From Merdimonas faecis (GTDB lineage Bacteria > Bacillota > Clostridia > Lachnospirales > Lachnospiraceae): DNA of 64,000 bases. The stretch lies in contig NZ_MIEH01000018.1 of NCBI RefSeq assembly GCF_001754075.1, positions 520,462 to 584,461 on the forward strand. Direction: 5' to 3'. Under the pieces are notes generated by a model, which worked only from the letters and a program-made list of their open reading frames with translations, did no database searches and was not told where the DNA came from. Below are positions 52,597 through 61,702 of the stretch, piece after piece. Both the position numbers and the translations under genes were made by a program. Positions within the stretch are counted from its first letter, which is position 1; every line of letters starts with the position of its first letter.

Positions 52597-52661
52597 AAAG
52601 GGAGTACGTGCAAGGCTCTATCTTCTTAATAAAGCCTTGTACGTACTCCCTTTATTTTTTT
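52597..52661. terminator. Bidirectional terminator between the SleC-like gene and rseP
   Basis: AAAGGGAGTACG (left) and its near-complement CGTACTCCCTTT (right) extend to a 21-bp stem with one mismatch. T runs follow on both sides; the right one overlaps the rseP stop. Confidence 0.85.
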
Positions 52662-53691
52662 AAAAGAACACTCTCTGGATATCGTTATACATAACCACGA
52701 CCATCAGAAGCATCAACAGCACGATTCCAGCGAAATGCACATATCCTTCCTTTTCCGGCGGCACCCGTTTCTTACGGACAGCCTCCACAAACAGAAATAC
52801 CAGACGTCCGCCGTCCAGGGCCGGAAGAGGCAGAAGATTCATCACACCCAGGTTTGCAGACAGCAGGATCGCCAGGTACAGCATCTGTGCCACCACCACA
52901 TAAGCGCCGTAGGAACGGCTCTGCTGATAAGTCTCATCCACCACGTCTACAATTCCCACCGGACCGGACAGCTGGTCAACCCCGATCTGTCCTGTCACCA
53001 GCATCCGCAGGCTGTCTAACGTAACTTCGATCCAATATTTTACCTCATAGGTTCCGTACTGGAAGGCCGTCAGAAGATTAGCCTTTGTATTTCCACTGCT
53101 GGCAAGCCCGATCCTCTCATATCCAAGCTCCTCGTCCATCTTTGGCGTCAGCGTTACCGTATGTTGCTCTCCGTCTCTTTCGTAGGTCAGCACCACATCC
53201 TCGTCCGGATGGAACTGCAGATAGGCGGATATCTCCCGATAGATATGGATATTTTTATCTCCGATCTGTACCACCCGGTCGCCCTCCTGCAGTCCGACCT
53301 CCGCTGCAGGATATCCCTCATCCACACTGCCGATCACCGGCTGGTCATATCCGATCATAAAGATCAGGATCACGGAAAAGATCCATGCCAGGATAAAATT
53401 AAAAACAGGTCCGGCGGCGATCACGCTGATCCTTGCCCAGACGGATTTATTATTAAAATTGTTGGGCGAATCCGTAGCCTCCTCGTCTTCTCCCATAGCG
53501 CAATACCCTCCGATAGGCAGCAGTCTGATACTGTACCGGGTTCCCTTATAGGTCTTCTGGAACAGCGCCGGCCCCATGCCTACCGCAAATTCATCCACGT
53601 CGATTTTATTTTTCTTTGCCAGGAGAAAATGTCCCAGCTCGTGAAAAAACACAATAAAGCCAAAGAGTAAGATTGCTAATACAATACCCAA
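52660..53691 (-). CDS. rseP: Site-2 type RIP metalloprotease
   Basis: A 343-residue membrane zinc protease. The HExxH motif is in VFFHELGHFLLAKK (residues about 13-26), a PDZ domain covers about 115-200 (EVGLQEGDRVVQIGDKNI), and the second metal site is in NLLPLPALDGGRLVF. The family cuts anti-sigma factors and signal peptide remnants within the membrane. It lies 3 bp after dxr in the conserved order. Confidence 0.95.
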   Translation of the reverse strand: MGIVLAILLFGFIVFFHELGHFLLAKKNKIDVDEFAVGMGPALFQKTYKGTRYSIRLLPIGGYCAMGEDEEATDSPNNFNNKSVWARISVIAAGPVFNFILAWIFSVILIFMIGYDQPVIGSVDEGYPAAEVGLQEGDRVVQIGDKNIHIYREISAYLQFHPDEDVVLTYERDGEQHTVTLTPKMDEELGYERIGLASSGNTKANLLTAFQYGTYEVKYWIEVTLDSLRMLVTGQIGVDQLSGPVGIVDVVDETYQQSRSYGAYVVVAQMLYLAILLSANLGVMNLLPLPALDGGRLVFLFVEAVRKKRVPPEKEGYVHFAGIVLLMLLMVVVMYNDIQRVFF

Positions 53692-53694
53692 GTG

Positions 53695-54837
53695 TTACCT
53701 CCTGCTGTTAATTCGTTCGTAGGTTTCCTGCTCTGTCTTAAGAATCTCATCAAGGCTTGGATCCTCGATCACTTTATGCGCCCGGATGCAGTCCTCGATG
53801 ATCTCCATAATCTCCAGATATTTGATCTCTTTTCTTAAAAACTGCTGCACTGCCAACTCATTAGCCGCATTAAATACTGTCGGCAGCGATCCTCCTCTGC
53901 GGCCGGCAATATATGCAAGCTTCAGTCCATAGAAAGTATCCATGTCCGGCTCCTCGAAAGTGATGCTGCGAAGTTTCCAGAAGTCCAGCCGGTCCCCGCC
54001 AAGATGCCGTCTTTCGGGATAATAAAGGGCATACTGGATCGGCAGCTTCATATCCGGAGTCCCAAGCTGCGCCATTACGGCGCCATCTTCATATTCCACC
54101 ATGGAATGAATGATGCTTCTTGGCTGAACGACAACCTGCACCTGGTCCACATCCACGTCAAACAGCCATTTTGCCTCTATAACCTCCAGTCCCTTATTGA
54201 TCATCGTAGAAGAATCAATGGTAATCTTTGGCCCCATAGACCAGTTCGGGTGCCGGAGCGCATCCTCCACCTGTACCTCCAGAAGGTCTTCCTGCTTCTT
54301 TCCGCGGAAGGGTCCGCCGGAAGCCGTCAGAAGGATTTTGTGGATCCGGTTTCCTTCATTTCCCTGCAAACACTGGAAGATGGCACTGTGCTCACTGTCT
54401 ACCGGCAGGATCTTAACCTGATGCTCTTTTGCCAAAGGCATGATCAGATGACCGGCTGTCACCAGTGTCTCCTTATTAGCCAGGGCAATGTCCTTACCCG
54501 CCCGGATTGCCTCAATCGTCGGACGGATGCCGATCATCCCCACGATAGCTGTCACTAGTATCTCCGTATCTTCCATGGCTGATACCTGGAGCAGTCCATC
54601 CATGCCGGAAACCACCTTTGTATCTGTATCCGCGATCATGGTCCGCAGTTCTTTTGCCTTCTCTTCTGACCAGACCGCCGCAAGCTTCGGCGAAAATTCT
54701 CTGATCTGCTGCTCCAGGAGCCGGATGTTACTTCTTGCGGCGATCCCTAAGACTTCCAGATCCTTATTCTCTCTTACGATCTCCAGCGTCTGCGTACCGA
54801 TAGAGCCTGTAGAACCCAGGATTGCTATTTTCTTCAT
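53695..54837 (-). CDS. dxr: 1-deoxy-D-xylulose 5-phosphate reductoisomerase
   Basis: An enzyme of about 380 residues for the committed step of the MEP isoprenoid route. Seen: AILGSTGSIGTQTLE (NADPH site), ALANKETLVTAG, LPVDSEHSAIFQCLQ (metal and substrate) and NWSMGPKITIDSSTMINKG. GGAGG precedes the ATG at 54837. Confidence 0.97.
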   Translation of the reverse strand: MKKIAILGSTGSIGTQTLEIVRENKDLEVLGIAARSNIRLLEQQIREFSPKLAAVWSEEKAKELRTMIADTDTKVVSGMDGLLQVSAMEDTEILVTAIVGMIGIRPTIEAIRAGKDIALANKETLVTAGHLIMPLAKEHQVKILPVDSEHSAIFQCLQGNEGNRIHKILLTASGGPFRGKKQEDLLEVQVEDALRHPNWSMGPKITIDSSTMINKGLEVIEAKWLFDVDVDQVQVVVQPRSIIHSMVEYEDGAVMAQLGTPDMKLPIQYALYYPERRHLGGDRLDFWKLRSITFEEPDMDTFYGLKLAYIAGRRGGSLPTVFNAANELAVQQFLRKEIKYLEIMEIIEDCIRAHKVIEDPSLDEILKTEQETYERINSRR

Positions 54838-54857
54838 ATGCTGCCTCTCCTCCATTA

Positions 54858-55652
54858 TTATATGACAGACGCCAGATAAAAGATCACCGGCGCCGTAAAT
54901 ATCACGCTGTCAAACCGGTCCAGGATCCCGCCGTGTCCCGGGATCAGCTTTCCGTAATCCTTAATATCATGATTCCGCTTAATGGCTGAAGCCGCCAGAT
55001 CTCCCACCTGAGAAATTGCTCCTCCGGCGGCACAGATCACGGCATAATGCAGAAGGTTTGCATCCGCTCCTCCCCACTGATTCATAGCCAGTCCAAAAAG
55101 CACGCCCAGAAGCGCCGCACCGACGATCCCTCCGATTCCGCCTTCCACGGATTTCTTTGGACTTAGCTTTGGAGCCATCTTATGCTTTCCTATCAGCATC
55201 CCTACACAATAGGCACAGGTGTCACATCCCCAGGAGCTTAAAAATATCAGCCATACTACCACGCCGCCGTCCGGCAGCATCCGTGTCTGGTACACAAAGG
55301 ACAGCATCATAGCCACATAGAAAAGTCCAAAATATACCGTCATCACCTGTTCTGCACGGTATTTGGGAAATGAAAATACATACACTGCCATAAGCAGCAC
55401 CAAAAACAGGATCGACAGCATCATCAGATGCTCCATTTCTCCCACGTATAAAAGACGATAATAAAATGCCGCCGCCAGATATCCCACGACTCCAAGAAGC
55501 GTCTGCTCCGCCTCCACTACTTTATAAAGCTCTGTCATACCGATCAGGCTGACTGCCAGCAGCAGGAAAAACAGGATATTACCGCCATACCCCACTGTTG
55601 CGATCAGTACGATGACCAGCACAATGCCGCTTAAAAGTCTTGTTTTAAACAT
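54858..55652 (-). CDS. cdsA: Phosphatidate cytidylyltransferase
   Basis: A 264-residue membrane protein of about eight helices that makes CDP-diacylglycerol. The signature near the end is present as SQVGDLAASAIKRNHDIKDYG and LIPGHGGILDRFDS. It lies 5 bp after uppS. Confidence 0.96.
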   Translation of the reverse strand: MFKTRLLSGIVLVIVLIATVGYGGNILFFLLLAVSLIGMTELYKVVEAEQTLLGVVGYLAAAFYYRLLYVGEMEHLMMLSILFLVLLMAVYVFSFPKYRAEQVMTVYFGLFYVAMMLSFVYQTRMLPDGGVVVWLIFLSSWGCDTCAYCVGMLIGKHKMAPKLSPKKSVEGGIGGIVGAALLGVLFGLAMNQWGGADANLLHYAVICAAGGAISQVGDLAASAIKRNHDIKDYGKLIPGHGGILDRFDSVIFTAPVIFYLASVI

Positions 55653-55657
55653 CCTCT

Positions 55658-56365
55658 TTAAGCCTCCTTCACCCCGCCGTAACGGCGGTCTCTGCGATTG
55701 TACTGTTCAATAGCCTTCTCCAGCTCTTTTTTGGTAAAATCCGGCCACAGTACATCTGTAAAATAGAACTCTGTATACGCCAGCTGCCACAAAAGATAAT
55801 TAGACAGCCTTTGCTCCCCGCTGGTCCGGATCAAGAGATCCGGATCCGGGATATCATGAGTATCCAGATAATGATCAAACACTTTTTCGTCAATATCCTC
55901 CGGTTCCAGCTTTCCGTCCCTGCAGTCCGCCGCCGCCTTTCTGACCGCCCTTAAGATCTCGTCCCTGCTTCCGTAATTGATGGCAATCTGGAAGTTCAGA
56001 CCTCCATTTTCTTTCGTAGCCTCTTCGAGCTCCAGTATCCTGCTCCTGATATCCTCATCCAGGCCGGAAAGGTCTCCGATGACACGAACCTTCATATCGT
56101 TCTTCGCCGCTGTCTTGAGACAGGTTTTCATATAATTGCGCAGAAGCTTCATCAAGGCGTCCACCTCGTCCTTGGGACGGTTCCAGTTCTCTGTGGAAAA
56201 CGCATAGACCGTCAGATATTTAATGCCCATATGCCAGGATTCCTCACAGATCCTTTCTACATTTTTACTTCCCTGGGCATGGCCGTAATTCCGGGGCATT
56301 CCTTTCCCCTTTGCCCAGCGCCCGTTTCCATCTAATATGATCGCCACATGCTGTGGTATCTTCAT
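55658..56365 (-). CDS. uppS: Undecaprenyl diphosphate synthase
   Basis: A cis-prenyltransferase of 235 residues that builds the C55 lipid carrier for cell wall synthesis. The start MKIPQHVAIILDGNGRWAK carries the catalytic Asp; YAFSTENWNRP, NYGSRDEI and LLIRTSGEQRLSNYL are the other conserved blocks. AGGAGG precedes the ATG at 56365. Confidence 0.97.
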   Translation of the reverse strand: MKIPQHVAIILDGNGRWAKGKGMPRNYGHAQGSKNVERICEESWHMGIKYLTVYAFSTENWNRPKDEVDALMKLLRNYMKTCLKTAAKNDMKVRVIGDLSGLDEDIRSRILELEEATKENGGLNFQIAINYGSRDEILRAVRKAAADCRDGKLEPEDIDEKVFDHYLDTHDIPDPDLLIRTSGEQRLSNYLLWQLAYTEFYFTDVLWPDFTKKELEKAIEQYNRRDRRYGGVKEA

Positions 56366-56447
56366 AAGATCATCGCCTCCTTTTGCAAACATAAGGACAG
56401 ACCAGGTATCCTCCAGATCTGCCCCCTTCTTGAAACTGTTATGCTAA

Positions 56448-56999
56448 TTAAACGGTCATGACCTCTTTCGATTTTACATCCACAGCCTTATCAACTTCTT
56501 TGACAAATTTATCTGTCATCTTCTGAAGATCGTCTTCCATATCCTTGATCTCATCCTCTGATACGTCAGATCCTTTCAACTTTTTAAATGCATCATTTCC
56601 GTCTCGGCGGATATTGCGGATCGCAACCTTTGCAGCCTCTCCCTTTTTCTTAACGTCTTTTACCAGCTCTTTTCTGCGTTCCTCGGTAAGCTCCGGAAAT
56701 ACCAGCCGGATGCTAGATCCGTCATTCGCCGGATTAATTCCAAGGTCAGAGGTCTGGATAGCCTTCTCGATCACTTTCACCATGCTTTTCTCCCATGGCT
56801 GGATCTGGATCATCCGCGGCTCCGGAACAGAAACGTTCGCCACCTGCTGGATTGGTGTGGGGGATCCATAGTAATCTACCATGATCTTGTTCAGTACATT
56901 GGGGTTGGCACGTCCCGCGCGGATCGTTGCCAGCTCGCTGTCCAGATTTGCCATGGTCTTCTTCATTTTCTCCTCGTATGTCTGTAATTTCTCGTTCAT
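56448..56999 (-). CDS. frr: Ribosome recycling factor
   Basis: A 183-residue RRF: KMKKTMANLDSELATIRAGRANPN at the start, PIQQVANVSVPEPRMIQIQPW in the middle and the DDLQKMTDKFVKEVDKA helix at the end. It frees ribosomes after termination together with EF-G. It lies 20 bp after pyrH. Confidence 0.98.
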   Translation of the reverse strand: MNEKLQTYEEKMKKTMANLDSELATIRAGRANPNVLNKIMVDYYGSPTPIQQVANVSVPEPRMIQIQPWEKSMVKVIEKAIQTSDLGINPANDGSSIRLVFPELTEERRKELVKDVKKKGEAAKVAIRNIRRDGNDAFKKLKGSDVSEDEIKDMEDDLQKMTDKFVKEVDKAVDVKSKEVMTV

Positions 57000-57019
57000 G
57001 CTTTGTTTCCTCCCTTATT

Positions 57020-57715
57020 TTACACAGTCACTTTCGTTCCTGTAAATGTTCCTGACATCGTATTGACGATACTGTTTTCCTCATTTAATCCAAACACCAG
57101 CATCGGCATCTTATTCTCCAGACACATGATAGACGCTGTCAGATCTACCGCCATCAGCTTGCGGTCTATGATCTCCTGGATAGAAATCTCATCAAACTTC
57201 TTTGCCTGCGGATTCACCTTCGGATCACTGTCATAAATGCCGTCAATAGCCTTCGCCAGCAGCATGGCATCTGCCTCGATCTCAATAGCCCGGAGCACAG
57301 CCCCTGTATCCGTAGAGAAATACGGATGTCCCGTTCCTCCTGCAAAGAAGATCACCTTACCGGCATTTAACGCTTCCGTCGCGGCGTCTTTGGAAAACAA
57401 TGTCGTAAAAGCCCCGCACACAAACGGCGTGAACACCTCCGTCTTCATCCCCACATGACGGAAAATATCTGATACATAGATACAGTTCATCACTGTGGCC
57501 AGCATTCCGATCTGATCTGCTTTTACACGGTCAATAGTCTCGCTGGTCCTGCCCCGCCAGAAATTGCCTCCGCCTGTCACGATAGCCACCTGGACGCCTT
57601 CGTCCACAAGCTGCTTTACCTGACGCGCCACACCAAGGCATGTCTCTTCATCGAAGCCAGTCTTCTTATCGCCCGCAAGAGCTTCTCCGCTGAGTTTCAA
57701 TAATACTCTTTTCAT
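57020..57715 (-). CDS. pyrH: UMP kinase
   Basis: A 231-residue hexameric UMP kinase: VLLKLSGEALAG, VTGGGNFWRGR, MLATVMNCIYVSD and FFAGGTGHPYFSTDTGAVLRA. Normally it follows tsf directly; here MATE and LysR genes intervene, so it needs its own start of transcription. A weak candidate has TATACT near 57765 on the minus strand. Confidence 0.97.
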   Translation of the reverse strand: MKRVLLKLSGEALAGDKKTGFDEETCLGVARQVKQLVDEGVQVAIVTGGGNFWRGRTSETIDRVKADQIGMLATVMNCIYVSDIFRHVGMKTEVFTPFVCGAFTTLFSKDAATEALNAGKVIFFAGGTGHPYFSTDTGAVLRAIEIEADAMLLAKAIDGIYDSDPKVNPQAKKFDEISIQEIIDRKLMAVDLTASIMCLENKMPMLVFGLNEENSIVNTMSGTFTGTKVTV

Positions 57716-57809
57716 ATTCTGTCATGCTCCTTATTTTCTGTTTATCATACCTTTTGCATACTTAGATAAAGTATAACATAGGAACGCAAAAAAGGGAATC
57801 TTAAAAATA

Positions 57810-59135
57810 TCATATCCTCTTTTTCATTATATATAAATACATCACAAACAAGAGTCCCCCAGCCAGCACCCATGCCAGAGGAGCCGCAAAGCACATTCCC
57901 ACATAACTGCCAAACCAGGCTGCTATAAGCGCCATCACACTCCGGCCGATCAGTTCGGCCACACCGGCTGTCATAGGCAGCAGACCAAATCCCATCCCCT
58001 GGATACCGTTGCGGTATACGTTGACGAAAACCAGCGGGATAAAGGAAATTCCCACACATTTCAGATAAGTATCCACATATCCGGTAATCTCGTTCAGGTT
58101 TTCAGAGACGAACAGCACCGTAAGATATTTGCCGGCCAGAATGATCAGAAGTCCGGATAATACCGCATATATAATTCCGATCCAGGTGGCGCTTCTGAAT
58201 CCTTTCCGGAGGCGCTCCTTCTCCCCTGCTCCTGTATTCTGCGCACAGTAAGTTGCCATCGTTGTTCCCAGCGCAACATATGCCTGAGACACCACCTGTT
58301 CAATCTTGCTGGCGGCCGCAAAACCTGCGGCAGCTACAGATCCCAGTGTATTCAGACACGCCTGCAGCACAATTGTCCCGATAGCTGTAATGGAATACTG
58401 AAATGCCATAGGAAATCCGATAGCCACCTGCCATTTCACCAGATCCCCGTCCAGGCGCCAGTCTTCTCTATGCAGATGAAGCGCCGGCACCTTTTTATAA
58501 ATGTAGAAAAGGCAAAGCCCGCCGGACACCCCCTGAGAGATTACTGTCGCATAAGCGGCTCCCTCCGCTCCCATATGGAATCCGGCAATAAACAAAAGGT
58601 CCAGCACCACATTCAGGAAGGCTGCCAGGATCAGAAAATATAAAGGTCTTTTACTGTCTCCGATGGCTCTTAAGATACTGGCCAGCAGATTGTACAGCAC
58701 CTGTGCCACGATACCTGCGCAGATCACCATAATATATCCGTATGCCTGGCCATACATATCTTCCGGCGTATTCATCCAATGCAGGATCTGCTCCATCATT
58801 GCCATGCTGACTGCCGTCAGCACCACCGACACGACGGCTGAAAGCACAGCAGCTGACGCCACCGAACGGCGCATCGCCTTCTGATTGCCCGCTCCATAAT
58901 GCTGTGCTGTCACCACTGTAAATCCCGCAGTCATTCCCTGCAGAAATCCCAGGATCAAAAACATCAGGGTTCCGCAGGCTCCCACAGCTGCCAGGGCGGC
59001 GTTGCCTACAAACTTTCCCACAATGATCGTATCCGCCATACTGTAAAACTGCTGAAATATATTCCCAATAAAAATCGGAGCTGTAAAATTTAAAATCCGT
59101 TTTGTCGGGCTTCCGACCGTCATATCCTGAACCAT
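57810..59135 (-). CDS. MATE-family efflux transporter
   Basis: A 441-residue protein of 12 helices: the MATE start (TVGSPTKRILNFTAPIFIGNIFQQFYSMADTI region) and the duplicated half near residue 235 (IGFPMAFQYSITAIGTIVLQ) with FAAASKIEQV. It exports drugs or metabolites by Na+ or H+ antiport. It is divergent from the LysR gene, a frequent arrangement for control by LysR. A hairpin lies just before its ribosome site (AAAGGGG). Confidence 0.94.
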   Translation of the reverse strand: MVQDMTVGSPTKRILNFTAPIFIGNIFQQFYSMADTIIVGKFVGNAALAAVGACGTLMFLILGFLQGMTAGFTVVTAQHYGAGNQKAMRRSVASAAVLSAVVSVVLTAVSMAMMEQILHWMNTPEDMYGQAYGYIMVICAGIVAQVLYNLLASILRAIGDSKRPLYFLILAAFLNVVLDLLFIAGFHMGAEGAAYATVISQGVSGGLCLFYIYKKVPALHLHREDWRLDGDLVKWQVAIGFPMAFQYSITAIGTIVLQACLNTLGSVAAAGFAAASKIEQVVSQAYVALGTTMATYCAQNTGAGEKERLRKGFRSATWIGIIYAVLSGLLIILAGKYLTVLFVSENLNEITGYVDTYLKCVGISFIPLVFVNVYRNGIQGMGFGLLPMTAGVAELIGRSVMALIAAWFGSYVGMCFAAPLAWVLAGGLLFVMYLYIMKKRI

Positions 59136-59156
59136 TTACTGTCCCCTTTCACATTT

Positions 59157-59184
59157 AAAAAGGCATCACCTATGGATGCCTTTT
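59157..59184 (-). terminator. Leader hairpin before the MATE gene
   Basis: On the minus strand AAAAGGCATC pairs with GATGCCTTTT around CATAGGT, with a further T following, about 10 bases before the MATE ribosome site. It could attenuate transcription or stabilise the mRNA. Confidence 0.5.
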
Positions 59185-59257
59185 AATCTCAAACGTTTGT
59201 CATTATACAAAAATACAGCCTTCTTTGCAATAGATAAAATTAAGTTTTCCCGTCCGC

Positions 59258-59286
59258 TTGTGTGCCTGAACGGAGAATGGTATAAT
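59258..59286 (+). promoter_or_regulatory. LysR gene promoter
   Basis: TTGTGT (59258-59263) and TATAAT (59281-59286) are 17 bases apart, about 60 bp before the LysR start. Confidence 0.7.
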
Positions 59287-59344
59287 TAATAAATACTTTT
59301 TATTGTTACTTATTTTTCAATTTAATCAGATAAAGGAGATTTTC

Positions 59345-60220
59345 ATGAATACGATCCAGTTAGAATGTTTTGTTGCCGTTGCGGAGCATCTGAATTTTTC
59401 CAGGGCCTCCGAAGAGCTGAAGATCACCCAGCCGGCTGTAAGCCATCAGATCCATGCCCTGGAAGAAGAGCTGGGCACCAAACTATTCCTGAGGACCAGC
59501 AAAAGCGTGTCTCTTACCCAGGAAGGCCTGATGTTCCTTCCCGACGCACAGCTGATCCTGAAAACAGCATTATCCGCCAAAGAACGGCTGGGAAGACATG
59601 AACACTTTATTCCTTTTGATATTGGCTGCCACAATTATATAGAGCTGGGGCTGCTGCCCTCTGTCCTAAAAGAGCTGTCCGAAGAATTTCCTCTCCTGCG
59701 CCCTTCCATGCACCTGGTCCCATTTCCGGGCATGCAGGGAATGGTTATCAATCAACAGCTTCATGTCGCTTTCGGCATAAAAGGCGACCAGGCCAAGTCC
59801 GCCCTGAGCTACCGCAGACTGTGCACCGCCCCTGTTGCCTGTATCTGCTCTCCAGCTTCGCCGCTGGCCCGCTATACCTCTCTGTCCAGGGAGGATCTGT
59901 CAGGAAATATTATTGCCTGCTCACCCAGGCATATCTCAGGCTCTGTCTTTGCCGTCCAGAACAATATCCTGATCGGGCTTCCTCCGGAACAGCGGTACTT
60001 TACTGAAAATGTCGAAAGCGCCTTTACCCTGGCTAAGGCCCAGGTGGGCTATACCATATATCCTGATATCCCAAAAGTCCGCGACCCGGAACTTTGCTAC
60101 ATTCCACTAAAGGATGTGCCGGAGCTTTCTTTTGGAGTCTATTATCGCCGGGATGACGACCATCCCGTATTAAAACAATTTCTCCGGCTGATGAACAGGT
60201 TCTTTTCCGAAAACTCATAA
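59345..60220 (+). CDS. LysR-family transcriptional regulator
   Basis: A 291-residue LysR protein. The helix-turn-helix is at residues 1-60 (LECFVAVAEHLNFSRASEEL, TQPAVSHQIHALEEELG), followed by the linker helix and a two-lobed effector domain. The start at 59345 follows AAAGGAG; an earlier in-frame ATG at 59303 lies inside the leader. It faces away from the MATE gene and probably controls it. Confidence 0.93.
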   Translation: MNTIQLECFVAVAEHLNFSRASEELKITQPAVSHQIHALEEELGTKLFLRTSKSVSLTQEGLMFLPDAQLILKTALSAKERLGRHEHFIPFDIGCHNYIELGLLPSVLKELSEEFPLLRPSMHLVPFPGMQGMVINQQLHVAFGIKGDQAKSALSYRRLCTAPVACICSPASPLARYTSLSREDLSGNIIACSPRHISGSVFAVQNNILIGLPPEQRYFTENVESAFTLAKAQVGYTIYPDIPKVRDPELCYIPLKDVPELSFGVYYRRDDDHPVLKQFLRLMNRFFSENS

Positions 60221-60275
60221 CGGGTGGCTGTGCCGTCTGTATGACAGCTTCAATTTTTTAATATCTATACAGCAG

Positions 60276-60305
60276 ATCTGCCAGCACATAACCGTGCTGG
60301 CAGAT
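60276..60305. terminator. Hairpin between the LysR gene and the surface-protein remnant
   Basis: ATCTGCCAGCAC and GTGCTGGCAGAT form a perfect 12-bp stem with a six-base loop between convergent reading frames. T runs are weak. Confidence 0.6.
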
Positions 60306-60329
60306 GCTATACTTTCTTTCAATATCCGT

Positions 60330-60650
60330 TTAATTTCCCTTTTTCTTACGGAACACGACCGTACCGGCGAATACAAGGGCAGAGGCGGTCAGCAGTAAAA
60401 TCCATACTGCCGGATTAGCCATATCACCTGTCTGTACCGCTTTTGCGGTATCATTTTTGCCGGAAACAGTATCGCTTTTGGCAGGCTTCTGATACGCTGG
60501 GTCAGCAGCTCCACAAACTGTACATTTACCGTCCTTGTAATTGTGAGCAGTCAGATCTATGTCTGCCACCGCCTTTGTATCCGTAAAGGTTTTGCCATGA
60601 AACTCTGCCGTCGCGGAATACACGGTTACTCCCTTGGGATTATTTTGAAA
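60330..60650 (-). pseudogene. C-terminal remnant of a wall-anchored surface protein
   Basis: About 100 residues without a start codon that has a ribosome site: GKTFTDTKAVADIDLTAHNY, a KCTVCGAADP block common in large gut Clostridia surface proteins, then AVQTGD (a degenerate sortase-type signal), a membrane helix (WILLLTASALVFAGTVVF) and RKKKGN. The frame runs upstream straight into the tsf terminator, so the body of the gene is missing. I read it as the tail left by a deletion. Confidence 0.6.
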
Positions 60651-60691
60651 AAATCCCTACAAACAGCGTATTCATACTATTTGTAGGGATT
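60647..60691 (-). terminator. Terminator of the rpsB-tsf operon
   Basis: AATCCCTACAAA and TTTGTAGGGATT form a perfect 12-bp stem; on the minus strand it runs into TTTTTTC. Confidence 0.92.
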
Positions 60692-60755
60692 CATTTTTTA
60701 CATAAAATCAATATAAAATTCGCTTATGCGTTCATCTGTTTTACGGCTTTCTGAA

Positions 60756-61676
60756 TTACATTCCAGCCTGTGCTGCTACTTCTGCTGCGAAGTCATCTAC
60801 TTTCTTCTCGATTCCTTCACCGGTCTCGAAACGAATGAACTTCTTAACAGTCATGTTAGCGCCGTTTTCCTTTGCAACCTTAGCCACATACTTGGAAACA
60901 GTCAGATCGCTGTCCTGTACGTATACCTGGTCTAACAGACAGATCTCTTTCATCTCTTTGTTGAGACGTCCGATGATCATCTTCTCGATGATGTTGTCCG
61001 GCTTATCCGGATTCTCTGTCTTAGCCTGTGCAAGAAGGATCTCTTTTTCATGATCCATGAATTCCTGAGATACTTCATCACGGGATACATACTTCGGAGA
61101 CATTGCAGCCACCTGCATTGCAACGTTCTTCAGACATTTGCGGATCTCATCGTTGACAACATCTGTCTCGGCCTCAACCAGAACACCGATACGTCCGCCG
61201 CCGTGGATGTAGGATACCACGCATCCATTAGATACGATCTTCTCAAATCTGCGGATGCTCAGTTTCTCTCCAATTACGGAAATCTTCTCTGTCAGGGCAT
61301 CCTGTACAGTCTTGGAGCTGTCCTCATTCCATGCCTCTGCCATGAATGTATCCATATCCTTTGCTTCTGTAGCCATTGCCTGGTTGGTAACAGCCTTTAC
61401 AAAAGCCTGGAACTCTGCATTCTTTGCAACAAAGTCTGTCTCAGAGTTTACCTCTACGATTGCTGCGGTCTTATCATCCTTAACCTCTGCCATAACAAGA
61501 CCCTCTGCCGCAATTCTTCCGGCTTTCTTCACAGCCTTAGCTTCACCGTTCTTTCTCAGGTATTCGATCGCTGCATCCATATCTCCGTCTGTCTCGTTCA
61601 GAGCCTTCTTGCAGTCCATCATTCCTGCGCCGGTCAATTCTCTTAACTCTTTTACCATACTAGCTGTAACTGCCAT
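60756..61676 (-). CDS. tsf: Elongation factor Ts
   Basis: The nucleotide exchange factor of EF-Tu, 306 residues: VKELRELTGAGMMDCKKALNE at the start, the TDFVAKN motif that contacts EF-Tu, and SYIHGGGRIGVLVE. The start at 61676 (MAVTASM) follows GGAGGAAG. It lies 26 bp after rpsB and ends at a strong terminator in place of reading on into pyrH. Confidence 0.98.
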   Translation of the reverse strand: MAVTASMVKELRELTGAGMMDCKKALNETDGDMDAAIEYLRKNGEAKAVKKAGRIAAEGLVMAEVKDDKTAAIVEVNSETDFVAKNAEFQAFVKAVTNQAMATEAKDMDTFMAEAWNEDSSKTVQDALTEKISVIGEKLSIRRFEKIVSNGCVVSYIHGGGRIGVLVEAETDVVNDEIRKCLKNVAMQVAAMSPKYVSRDEVSQEFMDHEKEILLAQAKTENPDKPDNIIEKMIIGRLNKEMKEICLLDQVYVQDSDLTVSKYVAKVAKENGANMTVKKFIRFETGEGIEKKVDDFAAEVAAQAGM

Positions 61677-61702
61677 CTTATCTTCCTCCACACTTTACAA
61701 TC

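Noticed and set aside
59136..59152. GGGGACAG next to the MATE start, like the dispersed repeat units
   Set aside because: It is the ribosome site (AAAGGGGACAG) of the MATE gene with no partner arm, so the match is best taken as chance.
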